Positions 20,177 to 30,626 are shown, numbered from the stretch's first letter. The stretch is DNA of 64,000 nt from Gimesia chilikensis (GCF_007744075.1 NZ_CP036266.1:5999748-6063747), one strand, 5' to 3'. Notes: generated from the sequence alone by a model not told the origin. Numbers and translations: made by a program.

Positions 20177-20218
20177 TTTCAGTCAGCCTGAACCAGAACC
20201 ATCAGGTCTGAACTGAAA
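20177..20218 (+). promoter_or_regulatory. Leader hairpin upstream of the outer-membrane gene
   Basis: TTTCAGT (20177-20183) pairs with ACTGAAA (20212-20218), and the inner CCTGA (20187-20191) with TCAGG (20202-20206), around a ten-base loop. No T-tract follows, and the hairpin ends 15 bases before the ATG, close to the GGAGA ribosome binding site. It could therefore protect the mRNA or modulate translation. Confidence 0.45.
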
Positions 20219-20233
20219 TGGAGAGATTAAGCT

Positions 20234-21496
20234 ATGAGAACGAACGGATTCGTTGGCTTGATAATTGCGGGAATCTGCTGCATATCTTCACCATCCCTGT
20301 TTGCGCAGGCAGATTACCCGGTCGAACCATCTAATGAATCTGAAGGGGTCTTCAGAATATCCAATACTTCAGACTACCAGTATGAAGAATATGAGCCGGC
20401 CGCCGTCGATGCCGTGTCATTCGCCCCTTCCTCTCCACGGACCTCCGATCTGTCACCGATCGCCATGCCCGAAGGCGGTGCCATGGTTTCGAATGACTAC
20501 TACGGGGGTGGCGAATACTACACCCCGACTGAAGGTGAATATTACGGCCCCGTAGAACAATACAGCCAGGGCGACTGGATCGAAGATCCTTACCTGGAAG
20601 AAGGTTCCTACGAACGTCTGGGCCTCGTCTTCGGTGCCGCTGCCGTCTTCCTGAAGCCAGGCTTTGATACAGACACAGCCTTCACCACTGAAGATCAGAC
20701 CGGACCTGCTACCATTACAACATCCAACGACTTCGGATACAGCTACCAGACAGCTCCCCGTATCAATCTGGGACTGATTGACAACGAAGGCCTCAGTGCC
20801 CAGGTTCGCTGGTTCCAGCTGGAAGATAACTCTGGTGCCAGTGCCATTGCCGGCAACAACTTTACCTTCTTCAACGGTCAGCCGACCAAGACTGCCATCG
20901 GCGGTCTGCGTGCCGGTGGTCAGGCTGGTGACTTCGTGGTCGCTGCCAGCCAGATGAAACTGTACACAATCGATGTCGATCTGAGCCAGGAACTGAACTT
21001 CGAACGCTGGCAAACCACATTCGGTGGTGGTTACCGTCATGCATCGGTCAGCCAGGCTTATCAGGCTTACGGTACCGCCAGTGGTGCCGCAGTCGCTTCT
21101 GATGTCGGACATCGCTTCGACGGTAACGGTATCGTCGTCTTCGGTGAAGCACGTCGTCCCCTCGGATTATGGGATCGTCGTACCAAAGGAACTTCCAGCC
21201 TCTCGCTGATCTCCAGTGCCAAATACTCGGCTCTGTGGGGTAAGTCGAAATACTCCGCCGTGGACTCCAACCCCGGTCCGGTTAATGCCATTGCTCAGAC
21301 TAGTGAAAACAAATCTCTGAGCATCGCTGAAATTCAGGTTGGTATGCAGGCTGACTTCGTCCTGCAGACCGGTGCTCTGGTCTGGGTGCGTGCCGCCTGG
21401 GATGGTATCTGGTGGAACGGTGCCGGTTCAGCAGCTTCTGAATCAGGCGACCTGAGCCTGCTCGGTGGTTCAATCAGCCTCGGGATGGACTGGTAA
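20234..21496 (+). CDS. Putative outer-membrane beta-barrel protein
   Basis: A 420-residue exported protein. Residues 1-25 form a signal peptide ending LFAQA. Residues 30-130 are an acidic, Tyr/Pro/Ser-rich low-complexity region. From about 130 the sequence is a run of alternating polar and aromatic beta-strands typical of a barrel (LGLVFGAAAVFLKPG, INLGLIDNEGLSAQVRWFQL, WQTTFGGGYRHASV, GIVVFGEARRPLG, AEIQVGMQADF), and it ends in SLGMDW with a terminal aromatic residue, as recognised by the Bam machinery. Planctomycetes encode many such porin-like proteins, resembling the Lpg1974 pore-forming family. The exact family here is inference. ATG at 20234 follows GGAG at ten bases. The gene stands alone, with its own leader and terminator. 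Confidence 0.65.
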   Translation: MRTNGFVGLIIAGICCISSPSLFAQADYPVEPSNESEGVFRISNTSDYQYEEYEPAAVDAVSFAPSSPRTSDLSPIAMPEGGAMVSNDYYGGGEYYTPTEGEYYGPVEQYSQGDWIEDPYLEEGSYERLGLVFGAAAVFLKPGFDTDTAFTTEDQTGPATITTSNDFGYSYQTAPRINLGLIDNEGLSAQVRWFQLEDNSGASAIAGNNFTFFNGQPTKTAIGGLRAGGQAGDFVVAASQMKLYTIDVDLSQELNFERWQTTFGGGYRHASVSQAYQAYGTASGAAVASDVGHRFDGNGIVVFGEARRPLGLWDRRTKGTSSLSLISSAKYSALWGKSKYSAVDSNPGPVNAIAQTSENKSLSIAEIQVGMQADFVLQTGALVWVRAAWDGIWWNGAGSAASESGDLSLLGGSISLGMDW

Positions 21497-21527
21497 GCCA
21501 CCCCCACTTTCGTAAGACAACAGTCAA

Positions 21528-21562
21528 ACAGCCCCGCCAGATCAATCTGACGGGGCTGTTTT
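21528..21562 (+). terminator. Rho-independent terminator between convergent genes
   Basis: ACAGCCCCG (21528-21536) pairs with CGGGGCTGT (21551-21559), with the inner CAGA/TCTG also paired around TCAA; TTTT follows on the plus strand. On the minus strand only TTTG follows, so it may act weakly for the convergent dehydrogenase gene as well. Confidence 0.8.
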
Positions 21563-21592
21563 CGTTAACATTATCTGTTCTGTAAGGCGCTG

Positions 21593-24500
21593 CTACTTCT
21601 TCTCAGCAGGTGCTTCCAGAGTCTTGATAAACTTCAGCAGATCAGCCATCTGTTGCGGACTGATCTCTTTTTCCAGACCATTCGGCATCAGTGATACACC
21701 ATTTGACAGCAGGGTATCGATATTGTTCCGCAGAATAATATCTTCCTTGCCTTCCGCACGACGAATCGTATAACTGGTGGCTGTTTCCGCAGCAATAATC
21801 CCTGTGAACAGTTTGCCCTGCTCGGTCACAATCGTGTAAGTATTGTAGTTCGATTGTGCTTCGCGGCTCGGATCCAGAATGGCGATCAACAGGTCGTGGT
21901 CGGACTTGTTCTTGGTCGTTGCCATGTTTGGTCCAACGTTGTGCCCCATGTCCCCTGCCTGATGGCAGCCGGCACAGTTCTTCTTATAGATCGCCAGACC
22001 ACGCTCAGCATCCCCGTCCATTTCCAGGGCAGGTTCGTAGCTCTTCACGATTTTAGCACGATCGCTGTTCACTTCGCTGCCCAGTACTTTCTGAGCCTGC
22101 TTGCGAATCGTCTTATTGGGATGATTCATCAGCAGGTCCTTCTTGTCGCGGGCAATCTCGTTCAGCCTGACCTGCTTGTTCTGAATCGCCTTCAGCAGAC
22201 TGTCGATCCGCCCCGTAGAACCCAGCAGAGCATCAATCACTTCGATCCGCACAGCCGGGCTGAAACCAGACCAGTTGGCCAGCAGGGCATCACTCACGTC
22301 TTCGTGCTCCATCCGTGACAAAGCCTCAACTGCTGCCAGCTGAATTTTGGGAGAAGACCGTGGATTCAGGACTTCGGAAAGCACTTCACCGCCGGCACTG
22401 AAATCAAAGAACCCCAGCAGTCGCACGGCAGCGACCCGATCGGCAACAGGCTTCTCTTCGTCTTCTGCGATCGCAACGGCATCTTCCACCATCTTGTCGA
22501 AGCGTGCTTTCACAGCCGGGTCGAGCTGCTTGTCTTTGATCAGGGTTGCCAGCGAAGCACCACGACGTCCCAGACCTTCACCCAGAGCTCCCAGCACCAG
22601 CTGTTTCTGAGCCAGAGGCACGGAATCATCGGAGACATATTCCAGCACTGCCACAGCATCTGCAGTCTCTTTTTTCGCTCCGGCAATTCGCAGCAACTCT
22701 TTTACCAGAGACTGCTTACTGCCAGAGGGACTGTTCTTGGCCGCTTTGAGGAAGTTGACCGCCAGAGGACCAGCAATGTCCGCGGAAGAGGTCAGAACGG
22801 CCACCTGCATATCACCATCGTAAACCGGTGAATTGACCAGTTTCGTCAGACCGGTAATCGCGGTCTGTTTGTCGAATTCTCCCAGTGAGAATGCCAGCTG
22901 TAGCTGCACCCGGTATTGCGGATCATCCACCAGCGCTAGTACGGCTTCCGCCAGTTGCGGGTTTTCCTGAGCCTGTTTTTCAGACAGACGAATTGCATGC
23001 TCACGAATGCCTGGCTCCGGATCTTTCAGTGCCGTCACCAACAGCTCAGCGTCCAGAGCGTTCAGCCCGTCCAGCGTCCACAATGCATGCAGACGTGCCA
23101 GTGGCTTGTCAGAAGTCTTGAACAGTTTCACCAGGTGCGGAACGGCTGCTTTATCCTGACGCTCCCAGATCAGCCGCTGAGCGGTTTCCCGGTTCCAGCT
23201 GTTGGGAGATTCCATCTGTAGCACCAGTTGATCGACGGGCAGCTTACCCAGTTTCTGAACGGGGAAGACCTTACCGTTGGGTCCCAGCAGACGATAAACG
23301 CGGCCGCGATCGTGTCCGCTTTCCAGGTCGAGGTGCCGTTTGATATCTTCAGGAATCGAGAACGGATGCTCGATGGTTTCGCGGTACATATCCAGCACCC
23401 ACAGCGTTCCATCCGGAGCGTTGACAAAGTTCACAGGACGGAACCAGTTGTCCGGTGAGGTAATAAATTCCGTGTTTTCGTCCGCACGGGAAGCGACATA
23501 AGTGGCGCCTTTGGAGCCCATCGTCTTACGGTGAATCAGGTTTCCGCCCACATCACCGATGAACGCATTACCCTGATATTTTTCCGGATACGCGCCACCC
23601 CGGTAAATGGTTACCCCTGTCGCCGAGGTGAAAAAACCGGTTGCCACCAGTTCGGTCGGAGACAGACGTTTGCGGAAATTCGGATCTGCGGCCCGACGGG
23701 CGGTCCGCACAACACGATAGGGTTCCGGAGGGCTCTGACGATAAACGGGAGCAGCCGCCCCTTTGCGGGCAGCGGTACGCAGCACACCCGGGACAGCCAG
23801 ATAGGCATTCCGCTTCAGGTAATGACTCGGATAGACGACGTGCTGAATGTGGTTGCTGTTACTGCAGACAAACCGGTTGCCCCAGTCGTCCATGGAGTGC
23901 CCGAACTGAGATCCCCCCGAGACCGGCTCCAGTTCCTGAGTTTTCGGATTGAGCTTCAGGTCGCGACGACCGGCGGGAATGACCTCTTTTCCATCTTTCA
24001 GGATCGAACCGCCATTGGTTCCCCCGGCGAAATAGATGTGGTTGTCCAGGCTCCATTTCATGTTGTTGGCCAGCCCCTGAACGTTGTTGGTCCGCAGGCC
24101 GGTGAAGACGGTCTTGCGGATATCCGCTTTGTTGTCGCCGTCGGTATCCTTGAAATAGTAGATATTCGGCGGTGCGATCACATACACGCCTCCGTCATAA
24201 CAGCAGACAGAAGTCGGCCAAGTGATCTTGTCGGCGAAGACAAAGCTTTTGTCCATTTTGCCGTCACCAGTGGTATCTTTCAGCAGTCGAATTACGCCCG
24301 CTTCTTTTCTGACGGGGCGATCAAAATAATCGGGAACCTGATCTGGCAGATAAGGATATCCCCGCATTTCTGCAACGAACATCTGTCCGTTTTCATCAAA
24401 GCAGGCATCCACCGGGTCCATGACATCCGGTTCCGCAGCCACGAGATCCAGTTTGAAATCGTGCTCCAGCTTGAACCCGTTCAAACTGTCTTTAGGAGTG

Positions 24501-24652
24501 GTGGCGGGAATCCGCTTCAGGCGTTTGGAGAGATCTCCTTCGTCGGCCAAAGGCTTCTGTGCCGTCGCCGCGGAATAAAAGCCGCCCGCCGCCAGTACCA
24601 GACCGGAACAACAGACCGCTGCCAGATAGAACATGTTTCTCTTGGAAACCAT
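21593..24652 (-). CDS. PVC-type dehydrogenase with HEAT repeats and CxxCH cytochrome domain
   Basis: A 1019-residue exported protein of the family found mainly in Planctomycetes and Verrucomicrobia (membrane-bound dehydrogenase / PVC-type heme-binding CxxCH protein). An N-terminal signal peptide (to about residue 31, SAATA) precedes a six-bladed-propeller-like sugar-dehydrogenase domain (about 55-440; [29 protein letters not shown]). Alpha-helical HEAT-like repeats span about 470-850, and a C-terminal cytochrome c domain has heme motif CAGCH at 893-897 with a downstream GPNM. It probably oxidises sugars or polyols outside the cytoplasmic membrane and passes electrons to the heme; the substrate is unknown. 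ATG at 24652 has only a weak AGAGAAAG ribosome binding site. A second Met seven codons in is an alternative start. Confidence 0.85.
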   Translation of the reverse strand: MVSKRNMFYLAAVCCSGLVLAAGGFYSAATAQKPLADEGDLSKRLKRIPATTPKDSLNGFKLEHDFKLDLVAAEPDVMDPVDACFDENGQMFVAEMRGYPYLPDQVPDYFDRPVRKEAGVIRLLKDTTGDGKMDKSFVFADKITWPTSVCCYDGGVYVIAPPNIYYFKDTDGDNKADIRKTVFTGLRTNNVQGLANNMKWSLDNHIYFAGGTNGGSILKDGKEVIPAGRRDLKLNPKTQELEPVSGGSQFGHSMDDWGNRFVCSNSNHIQHVVYPSHYLKRNAYLAVPGVLRTAARKGAAAPVYRQSPPEPYRVVRTARRAADPNFRKRLSPTELVATGFFTSATGVTIYRGGAYPEKYQGNAFIGDVGGNLIHRKTMGSKGATYVASRADENTEFITSPDNWFRPVNFVNAPDGTLWVLDMYRETIEHPFSIPEDIKRHLDLESGHDRGRVYRLLGPNGKVFPVQKLGKLPVDQLVLQMESPNSWNRETAQRLIWERQDKAAVPHLVKLFKTSDKPLARLHALWTLDGLNALDAELLVTALKDPEPGIREHAIRLSEKQAQENPQLAEAVLALVDDPQYRVQLQLAFSLGEFDKQTAITGLTKLVNSPVYDGDMQVAVLTSSADIAGPLAVNFLKAAKNSPSGSKQSLVKELLRIAGAKKETADAVAVLEYVSDDSVPLAQKQLVLGALGEGLGRRGASLATLIKDKQLDPAVKARFDKMVEDAVAIAEDEEKPVADRVAAVRLLGFFDFSAGGEVLSEVLNPRSSPKIQLAAVEALSRMEHEDVSDALLANWSGFSPAVRIEVIDALLGSTGRIDSLLKAIQNKQVRLNEIARDKKDLLMNHPNKTIRKQAQKVLGSEVNSDRAKIVKSYEPALEMDGDAERGLAIYKKNCAGCHQAGDMGHNVGPNMATTKNKSDHDLLIAILDPSREAQSNYNTYTIVTEQGKLFTGIIAAETATSYTIRRAEGKEDIILRNNIDTLLSNGVSLMPNGLEKEISPQQMADLLKFIKTLEAPAEKK

Positions 24653-24900
24653 AAATTCGACTTTCTCTGTCAGAAATGCGTTAAGTGGGACTCAGGCATT
24701 CCGAGGCGTGAACAGACCGGGAAACAGGCAGGGGTTCCCCGAACTTCAACAGGTTCAACACCAGTCAGACTGCCAGGCGCGATAAATTATAAAGAACATT
24801 AACGAATGTATTCTACCATACCCGGATTGACTGGGAAATCAAGTCCAGTTCGCGCGAAAAGTAGAAGGTGAGCGCTTGCAGCTTCGATTATTACGCCTGA

Positions 24901-24931
24901 CTTAAACCTGCCGACAGAGAGAAATGGCAGG
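24901..24931 (-). terminator. Probable terminator of guaA
   Basis: CCTGCC and GGCAGG arms (24907-24912 and 24926-24931) form a six-base GC-rich stem. On the minus strand it is followed by TTTAAG, and it lies 12-42 bases past the guaA stop. The short T-tract makes it a moderate call. Confidence 0.5.
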
Positions 24932-24942
24932 GAATCGGGAAA

Positions 24943-26541
24943 TTATTCCCATTCAATTGTGCTGGGCGGCTTGGAGCTGATGTCATACACGACCCGGTTG
25001 ATCCCCCGTACGTTGTTGGTGATCCGGGTCGACATCCGTTCCAGCACTTCGTGAGGCAGCGGAGACCAGTTCGCTGTCATGAAATCGTCCGTCTCGACGG
25101 CACGAATCGCAGCGACATCTTCATAGGTCCGTCCATCTCCCATCACACCCACAGAGCGAATCGGCAACAGCACGGCGAAGGCCTGCTTGGTCTTGCGATA
25201 GAGATTCGCCTTGTGCAGTTCTTCGATCACAATCACATCAGCTTCCCGCAGAACTTTGAGACGTTCTTCGGTCACTTCACCCAGGCAGCGAACTGCCAGT
25301 CCGGGACCGGGGAAGGGATGGCGGTAAATCAGTTCGTCAGGCAGGCCCAGTTCGTGCCCCATCTGACGGACTTCGTCCTTGAACAGTTCGCGTAGCGGCT
25401 CGATCAGTTCAAAACCCAGTTTTTCAGGCAGTCCGCCGACGTTATGGTGCAATTTGATAGTTGCAGCCTGACCGTCCTTATTGGCTCCAGACTCAATCAC
25501 GTCAGGATACAACGTTCCCTGAGCCAGGAAGTGGGCGTTTTTGATCGACTTGGCTTCCTTCTGGAAGACTTCGATAAACAGGCGGCCGATGATCTTACGT
25601 TTTTCCTGGGGATCGACCACACCTTTGAGTTCCGAGAGGAACAGATCTTTCGCATCCACCACGTGCAGGTCGGTTTTGAAGTGCTCACCAAAGCGGTGCT
25701 CGACTTCATCTGCTTCCCCTTTTCGCAGCAGACCGTTATCGACGAAAATACAGGAGAGCTGCGAGCCGATGGCCTGGTACAGCAGTGCGGCTACAACGGA
25801 GGAATCAACGCCCCCGGACAGACCACAGATCACCTGCTTGTCTCCCACACGGGCCCGAATGTTTTCAACTTCCTGCTCGATCAGGTTCGAGATCTTCCAG
25901 GTCCCCTGACAGCCACACACTTTCTGTACGAAATTCGAAAGCAGCATCCCCCCGAATTCGGTATGTGTCACTTCCGGGTGGAACTGCAAACCGTATAAAG
26001 GTTTGTCGTGATGTTTGACTGCAGCGAATTGGCAGGTTTCGGTTGAAGCCAGTGAATCGAAGTGCTCACTCAGATTCTGTACCTGGTCGCCGTGGCTCAT
26101 CCAGGCGATGAATTCGCTGGGTACGCCGGAAAAGAGATTCGTATGATCGCTGACCGTACAAGGCGTCCGACCAAATTCGCGGGACTCTCCGCCCCGTACT
26201 TCACACCCCTGCGAAGCACAGACCAGCTGCATCCCGTAGCAGATTCCCAGAATCGGAATCCCCAGATCAAAGATCGCCGGATCAGGCTGAGGAGCCCCTT
26301 CGCCATACACGCTGGCAGGACCGCCCGAAAGAATAATCCCCTTTGGATTCAGTTCTTTAATCCGTTCTGCAGACAGATCAGCTCGTGTCAGCAGACTGAA
26401 AACATTCTGTTCACGTACACGCCGCGTAATCAGCTGAGCGGTCTGGGATCCGAAATCCAGAACCAGAATCAACTCTTCCTGACGGGTATTCAGCAAACTC
26501 TGAGAGGGAGCATCCAGCTCGGAGACATGGGATTCAGTCAT
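24943..26541 (-). CDS. guaA: GMP synthase (glutamine-hydrolysing)
   Basis: A 532-residue bifunctional enzyme converting XMP, ATP and glutamine to GMP, the last step of de novo guanine nucleotide synthesis. The N-terminal class I glutamine amidotransferase has the nucleophile in LGICYG (Cys101) and its His-Glu pair in LQFHPEV. The ATP pyrophosphatase domain follows with the P-loop GLSGGVDSS, and the C-terminal dimerisation domain ends in the typical STIEWE. An upstream ATG at 26580 would add 13 residues but has no Shine-Dalgarno sequence. The ATG at 26541 (MTESH), preceded by AGAGAA, is preferred. Either way the protein is slightly longer at the N-terminus than the E. coli enzyme. It is monocistronic and flanked by a 5' spacer and a probable terminator. 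Confidence 0.97.
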   Translation of the reverse strand: MTESHVSELDAPSQSLLNTRQEELILVLDFGSQTAQLITRRVREQNVFSLLTRADLSAERIKELNPKGIILSGGPASVYGEGAPQPDPAIFDLGIPILGICYGMQLVCASQGCEVRGGESREFGRTPCTVSDHTNLFSGVPSEFIAWMSHGDQVQNLSEHFDSLASTETCQFAAVKHHDKPLYGLQFHPEVTHTEFGGMLLSNFVQKVCGCQGTWKISNLIEQEVENIRARVGDKQVICGLSGGVDSSVVAALLYQAIGSQLSCIFVDNGLLRKGEADEVEHRFGEHFKTDLHVVDAKDLFLSELKGVVDPQEKRKIIGRLFIEVFQKEAKSIKNAHFLAQGTLYPDVIESGANKDGQAATIKLHHNVGGLPEKLGFELIEPLRELFKDEVRQMGHELGLPDELIYRHPFPGPGLAVRCLGEVTEERLKVLREADVIVIEELHKANLYRKTKQAFAVLLPIRSVGVMGDGRTYEDVAAIRAVETDDFMTANWSPLPHEVLERMSTRITNNVRGINRVVYDISSKPPSTIEWE

Positions 26542-27065
26542 TACGTTCTCTGATAGGGCAATCGGTGATAGAAAGGGCATCAGCGGCCGGGGCGCTCAAG
26601 GCCTCTGCTGCGTTCCACTGTTCTCAGATTCAGTCCCCACGTCTCGAAAGAGAGGAGGGCTGAAAAGCAAGCCGCCATCTTAGCGATTCACCCCGCGAAA
26701 TCCAATTCTGCACACGCCTTTCCAGTCAGGAAAGCAGGAATCTTTGCAGGCCAGTCAAAATACGAAAGATACAGAACATGTAGGTTTACCAGCCCCGGTT
26801 TTCAGCGATTTCCCGACTCTCAATTTGCGTATATATTTTCCACAAGAATCATGTGTAAATAGACTTACAGCAAAACCAACAGATCGGAACCCTTTGAATC
26901 ATTTCTGTCGATCTGTCCGATAATTCCAGTAATCCGACTCCTGAGGGAAAATCCCGTTTGACGGAATGAGCCAGTGCACAGGGGTCCTGATCGATTTCTT
27001 CCAAGCCTCAGGGAATCGGAACCGTTTCCACTCCTTCAAACAAATATTGCCAGGAATAGATAATC
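26542..27065. other. Divergent spacer between guaA and a secreted-protein gene
   Basis: About 520 bases containing the upstream regions of both genes. Short GC-rich hairpin-prone segments occur near the guaA side (26590-26690), and an AT-rich stretch, GTATATATTTTCC, lies near 26828-26840. No riboswitch, SRP RNA or other conserved RNA could be recognised, and no convincing promoter pair was found. Confidence 0.4.
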
Positions 27066-28028
27066 ATGCTTCTCCAATGGAATCGTTTTTTCACCAGACA
27101 CTGTCTGGCTCTGGTCGCAGGGACCTCAATGCTCATGGCAGGAGCCGAATTACAGGCACAGGTCATCCCCGGCACAGGGACTCGTATCGATGGTTCCTGG
27201 GACGACTTCGAAGATGAATCCTGGGAATACGTGCCCAATCTGCCGAAAAGCAGTACCAACGTCGACAAACAGACCCGCTACCCATTGGGCCAGTCGACCA
27301 ATGGAGTCTGGACCGAAAGTGCCAAACGCGGCCAGATGGATGTCATTCAACGCGTCCCTACTCCCGCCGGCGGTCTGCCCGGTAGCAAAGGGGCACTGCT
27401 GCTGAAAACTCTGCATACCGGCGTTCCCGGTCATGGCAGCCGGAGCAGCAATCAGGATGACCTGATCATGAACGGAACCATGGTTTCTGTCGGTTTGTCT
27501 CCGAGTGTGGTTACACGCGTTTATCTGCCCCCCTTCGAAGAATGGGAAGACAAAACCGGTACTTCATTTGGCTTCCGTGCTGCTGTGAAAGCCCCCATGA
27601 AATCCAGCACTCCCAGCCGTCGTCGCTTCTTCCGCACGATCGGTTCTTCAACCAAAATTGAAACCATTTACCTCGGGATGTTCATTCAGTTCAACAGCAA
27701 GACCGACTCTGCCAGCGGTGAAGATTCCGCTGTGTTCGTAGTTCGCGCTGACACCAGCGGCCAGGACTTCATCGGTCCCGAAATCAAACAGACCGGCTGG
27801 TGGACACTGGGTATGTCCTTCACGCCAGACGGACGGGTTCACTACTACGCCAGCCCGGGCGTCGATCCGCTGACACCGGCTGACCGTTTCGCTTCACATG
27901 CTCCCTACGGCACTCGGATCCAGTCCTTCCATACGGCGTTCTTCAACGTCTGTAATCAGGACAACGGCCGTACCTGGTCGACCGAGTGGATCATCGACGA
28001 CCCCGCCATGTACTATCTGGCTCGCTGA
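27066..28028 (+). CDS. Secreted protein of unknown function
   Basis: A 320-residue exported protein. Residues 1-31 are a signal peptide with a basic start and hydrophobic core (CLALVAGTSMLMAG) ending LQAQ. The mature part is rich in Ser, Thr, Pro and aromatics, with a WDDFEDESWEY acidic patch near residue 45 and predicted beta-strands (YLGMFIQF, SAVFVVRAD, GWWTLGMSFTPDGRVHYYAS) that suggest a jelly-roll or lectin-like fold. I do not recognise the family. ATG at 27066 has AGGAA nine bases upstream. It is monocistronic and ends at a strong terminator. Confidence 0.65.
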   Translation: MLLQWNRFFTRHCLALVAGTSMLMAGAELQAQVIPGTGTRIDGSWDDFEDESWEYVPNLPKSSTNVDKQTRYPLGQSTNGVWTESAKRGQMDVIQRVPTPAGGLPGSKGALLLKTLHTGVPGHGSRSSNQDDLIMNGTMVSVGLSPSVVTRVYLPPFEEWEDKTGTSFGFRAAVKAPMKSSTPSRRRFFRTIGSSTKIETIYLGMFIQFNSKTDSASGEDSAVFVVRADTSGQDFIGPEIKQTGWWTLGMSFTPDGRVHYYASPGVDPLTPADRFASHAPYGTRIQSFHTAFFNVCNQDNGRTWSTEWIIDDPAMYYLAR

Positions 28029-28066
28029 GAACTTAGTCAGGTAATACGAAATAATAAATGATTTCA

Positions 28067-28108
28067 ACGACGGCATACTCTCGTGAGGGTATGCCGTCGT
28101 CTGTTTTA
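28067..28108 (+). terminator. Rho-independent terminator
   Basis: A perfect 12-base stem: ACGACGGCATAC (28067-28078) pairs with GTATGCCGTCGT (28089-28100) around a ten-base loop, followed by CTGTTTTA. It ends the secreted-protein transcript. Confidence 0.85.
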
Positions 28109-28186
28109 TACGTATTATGGGTGCTGGCGCTGACTTCTGTCAGTCGCGGTTTCGACCGTTGACCATCTATTGCAGGACCCTCTGAG

Positions 28187-28957
28187 ATGTTTGAAAATAA
28201 GATCAAAACACTGCTTTCCCAGGGTGAAGTGGCACTGGGAGTCGGGATGCCCGATGCTTCGGAAATTCTCGCAAAGCTCTCCGTCGACACGGGAGTCGAT
28301 TTCCTCTGGATCGATCTGGAGCACCGTCCCTACAGCGTCAACGAAGTCAAACACCTCCCGATCATCGCCCGCCGCGCCGGCTGTATGCCGATGATCCGTG
28401 TTCCCGGACTCGATCCGATCTACTTCAAGAAAGCGCTCGATATCGGCGCAAACACGATCATGGTCCCGCAGATCAACAATGCGGAAGAAGCCCGCCTGGC
28501 TGTCCAGTACGCCAAGTATCCGCCCGAAGGAACCCGGGGCGTCTCTCCCGACTGGACCATGTTCATGGACTTCTCCTTCGATGACTACCTGCCACACGCG
28601 AATGAAGAAACCGCCATCGTTGCGCAGATCGAATCTCCCGAGGGGATCGAAAACATTGAAGAAATCGCGGCCGTCGACGGCATCGATGTGATTTTCGCCG
28701 GCCCCATGGACCTCTCTGCTTCACTGGGTGTCATCGGTCAGATTCAACATCCCGACCTGCTCAAACTGCTTGCCGAAATTCCCGCGCGGGCCGCCAAGGC
28801 GAATAAACCCGCCGGCATCACCTTTGCCGACCTCGACCGTTGCCGCGAAGCGATCGACCAGGGGTATCGATTCGTCAATATCGGCTCCATCGCCAGCCTG
28901 GGTGGAATCGGCATCCGCGCCGTCCTGCCCGAACTTCGCGAGCGGGTTCGAAAATAA
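28187..28957 (+). CDS. HpcH/HpaI-type class II 2-oxo-acid aldolase
   Basis: A 256-residue TIM-barrel enzyme of the HpcH/HpaI aldolase family, which cleaves or forms 4-hydroxy-2-oxo acids with a divalent metal. The catalytic set is intact and at positions matching the family: His46 in WIDLEH, Arg71 in MIRVPG, and metal ligands Glu149 (AQIESPEG) and Asp175 (AGPMDLS). Length is normal. It is cytoplasmic. The ATG at 28187 has AGGA nine bases upstream. The substrate may be a sugar-derived 2-keto-3-deoxy acid, but this cannot be read from sequence. It lies 107 bases before a DUF1501 gene and may be cotranscribed with it. A second paralogue occurs at 51954-52802. Confidence 0.9.
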   Translation: MFENKIKTLLSQGEVALGVGMPDASEILAKLSVDTGVDFLWIDLEHRPYSVNEVKHLPIIARRAGCMPMIRVPGLDPIYFKKALDIGANTIMVPQINNAEEARLAVQYAKYPPEGTRGVSPDWTMFMDFSFDDYLPHANEETAIVAQIESPEGIENIEEIAAVDGIDVIFAGPMDLSASLGVIGQIQHPDLLKLLAEIPARAAKANKPAGITFADLDRCREAIDQGYRFVNIGSIASLGGIGIRAVLPELRERVRK

Positions 28958-29064
28958 TCTTCGGACTCCTCTGGAACACATAAACAGCATTTGATACAAT
29001 CCGGTCCTTGCCCCGTTTCCGACTATGGCACTCCTGCCCTCACCACACCGGGAGAGACATCAAG

Positions 29065-30429
29065 ATGCTGACACTGCTGGGAAAAGACCAGGCACGCGGT
29101 TCCTTTTGCGATCGTTTATCCAGGCGCAATTTTCTGCAGATCGGAAGCCTCGGGCTGTCCGGATTGACACTGCCTCGCCTGCTGCAGGCTGAATCCCAGT
29201 CTGAAAAACCGAAACGTCAGAAGTCGGTCATCATGATTTACCTGGTCGGCGGACCACCCCACCAGGATATGATCGACCTCAAACCAGAGGCCCCCAAAGA
29301 AATCGCCGGCCCCTGGCGGCCCATCGCCACCAATGTTCCCGGCATTGAAATCTGTGAAGCGTTTCCCCGCATGGCCCGGATGATGGATAAAATGGTCCTC
29401 GTCCGTTCCATCGTCGGCTCCCAGAGCGGACACGACGCCATCCAGTGCTTCAACGGACACAACCCACGCAAGCTGACTCCCCAGGGAGGCTGGCCCCAGT
29501 TCGGTTCGACTGTCGCTAAGATCCAGGGACCTTATGTTGAATCTGCGCCCCCCTTCATCAGTCTCTGCTATCCCTGCACCCACGGACCTTACAACGAACC
29601 CGGTCCCGGCTTCCTGGGACTGTCCGAGTCCCCATTCCGCCCCATGGGCCCGACGCGACACGACATGGTGCTCAACGGCATCTCTCTGGAACGTCTCGCT
29701 GATCGTAAACAACTGCTGCAGAGCATCGATAACTTCAAACGCGAAGCAGATGCCTCAGGCATGATGACCGGCCTCGACACCTTTACCGAACAGGCAATGG
29801 GCGTTCTTACCTCTTCCCAGTTGGCTGAAGCGCTGGACCTGTCACAGGAAGATCCGGAAACCGTCAAACGTTACGGCACGGGAGATCCCACCGTCTTTAT
29901 CGACAGCAACGGTGCACCGCGTGTGCCACAAAGTATGCTGGTAGCCCGCCGCCTGATTGAAGCTGGTGCCCGCGTTGTCACACTCAATTACAGTAAATGG
30001 GACTGGCACGGCGGCAAGAACAACTCCATCTTCAAACGCGAAGCAGAAGACTTCCCGATCTTCGATCAATGCGTGAGTGCCCTGCTCGAAGACCTGCACC
30101 AGCGCGGGTTGTCTGATGACTGCACCGTTGCCATCTGGGGGGAATTCGGACGGACTCCCAAAATTAGCACGCAGGTCGGCCGCGATCACTGGCCCCGCGT
30201 CAATTCCGCTATCCTGTTCGGCGGCGGGATGCAGACCGGTCAGGTGATTGGCGCCACAGATCGCCTGGGAGGCGAAGCTGTCGACCGCCCGGTCACGTTC
30301 CCCGAGCTGTTTGCCACCCTGTATCACAATCTGAGTATCGACACAGAGCATACCACGCTCCTCGATTTCAGCGGCCGACCGCAGTACCTGGTCGAAGATC
30401 ACGCCCGACCACTGCCCGAACTCATCTGA
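29065..30429 (+). CDS. DUF1501 domain protein with Tat signal
   Basis: A 454-residue planctomycete DUF1501 protein, a sulfatase/alkaline-phosphatase-like fold of unknown activity. The N-terminus has a twin-arginine signal (SRRNFLQIGSLGLSGL). Conserved stretches include IYLVGGPPHQDMIDLKP near 60, DHWPRVNSAI and WGEFGRTPKIS in the C-terminal third. The Tat signal implies export in a folded state, perhaps with a metal. The start is taken at ATG 29065, which has GGGAGAG eight bases upstream. An in-frame TTG at 29008 lacks a ribosome binding site. DUF1501 genes usually sit beside a DUF1549/DUF1553 cytochrome gene. Here that partner follows about 200 bases downstream, behind its own candidate promoter. 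Confidence 0.85.
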   Translation: MLTLLGKDQARGSFCDRLSRRNFLQIGSLGLSGLTLPRLLQAESQSEKPKRQKSVIMIYLVGGPPHQDMIDLKPEAPKEIAGPWRPIATNVPGIEICEAFPRMARMMDKMVLVRSIVGSQSGHDAIQCFNGHNPRKLTPQGGWPQFGSTVAKIQGPYVESAPPFISLCYPCTHGPYNEPGPGFLGLSESPFRPMGPTRHDMVLNGISLERLADRKQLLQSIDNFKREADASGMMTGLDTFTEQAMGVLTSSQLAEALDLSQEDPETVKRYGTGDPTVFIDSNGAPRVPQSMLVARRLIEAGARVVTLNYSKWDWHGGKNNSIFKREAEDFPIFDQCVSALLEDLHQRGLSDDCTVAIWGEFGRTPKISTQVGRDHWPRVNSAILFGGGMQTGQVIGATDRLGGEAVDRPVTFPELFATLYHNLSIDTEHTTLLDFSGRPQYLVEDHARPLPELI

Positions 30430-30478
30430 GGACTGGCCCGGGAAACCGGCTCTCTTTGCTCACGAGCCCGATTAAAAC

Positions 30479-30508
30479 TTGAATCGCCGTATCAAAACGC
30501 GTTAATAT
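30479..30508 (+). promoter_or_regulatory. Candidate promoter of the PSD1-DUF1501-PQQ operon
   Basis: TTGAAT (30479-30484) and TAATAT (30503-30508) are separated by 18 bases, about 120 bases ahead of the cytochrome gene. The match is good but not perfect, and no operator was recognised. Confidence 0.4.
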
Positions 30509-30626
30509 AAGACGTAGCGGCGAATTCTGTCGCTCCCTCCTGAACTCGGTGCTGCGTAGGAATTTCGTGGCGCCCGCTGGCCTCAGCTGAATCAACACCA
30601 GAACTCCGACCAGGAACTCCGCGAGC

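Larger units (their letters stand above)
19408..20233. other. 826-base divergent intergenic region
   Basis: An AT-rich spacer between the giant minus-strand gene and the plus-strand outer-membrane gene. It carries the giant gene's Shine-Dalgarno sequence, a good sigma70-type promoter for the plus strand at 19929-19958 and a leader hairpin at 20177-20218. The short open frames inside it have no ribosome binding site or recognisable product. No known RNA gene was recognised. Confidence 0.6.

Noticed and set aside
26581-26700. GC-rich hairpin-prone stretch upstream of guaA, considered as SRP RNA, tmRNA or purine riboswitch
   Set aside because: The conserved SRP loop (GGUC...GGAAGGAAGCAG) does not align, and the riboswitch core elements are absent.
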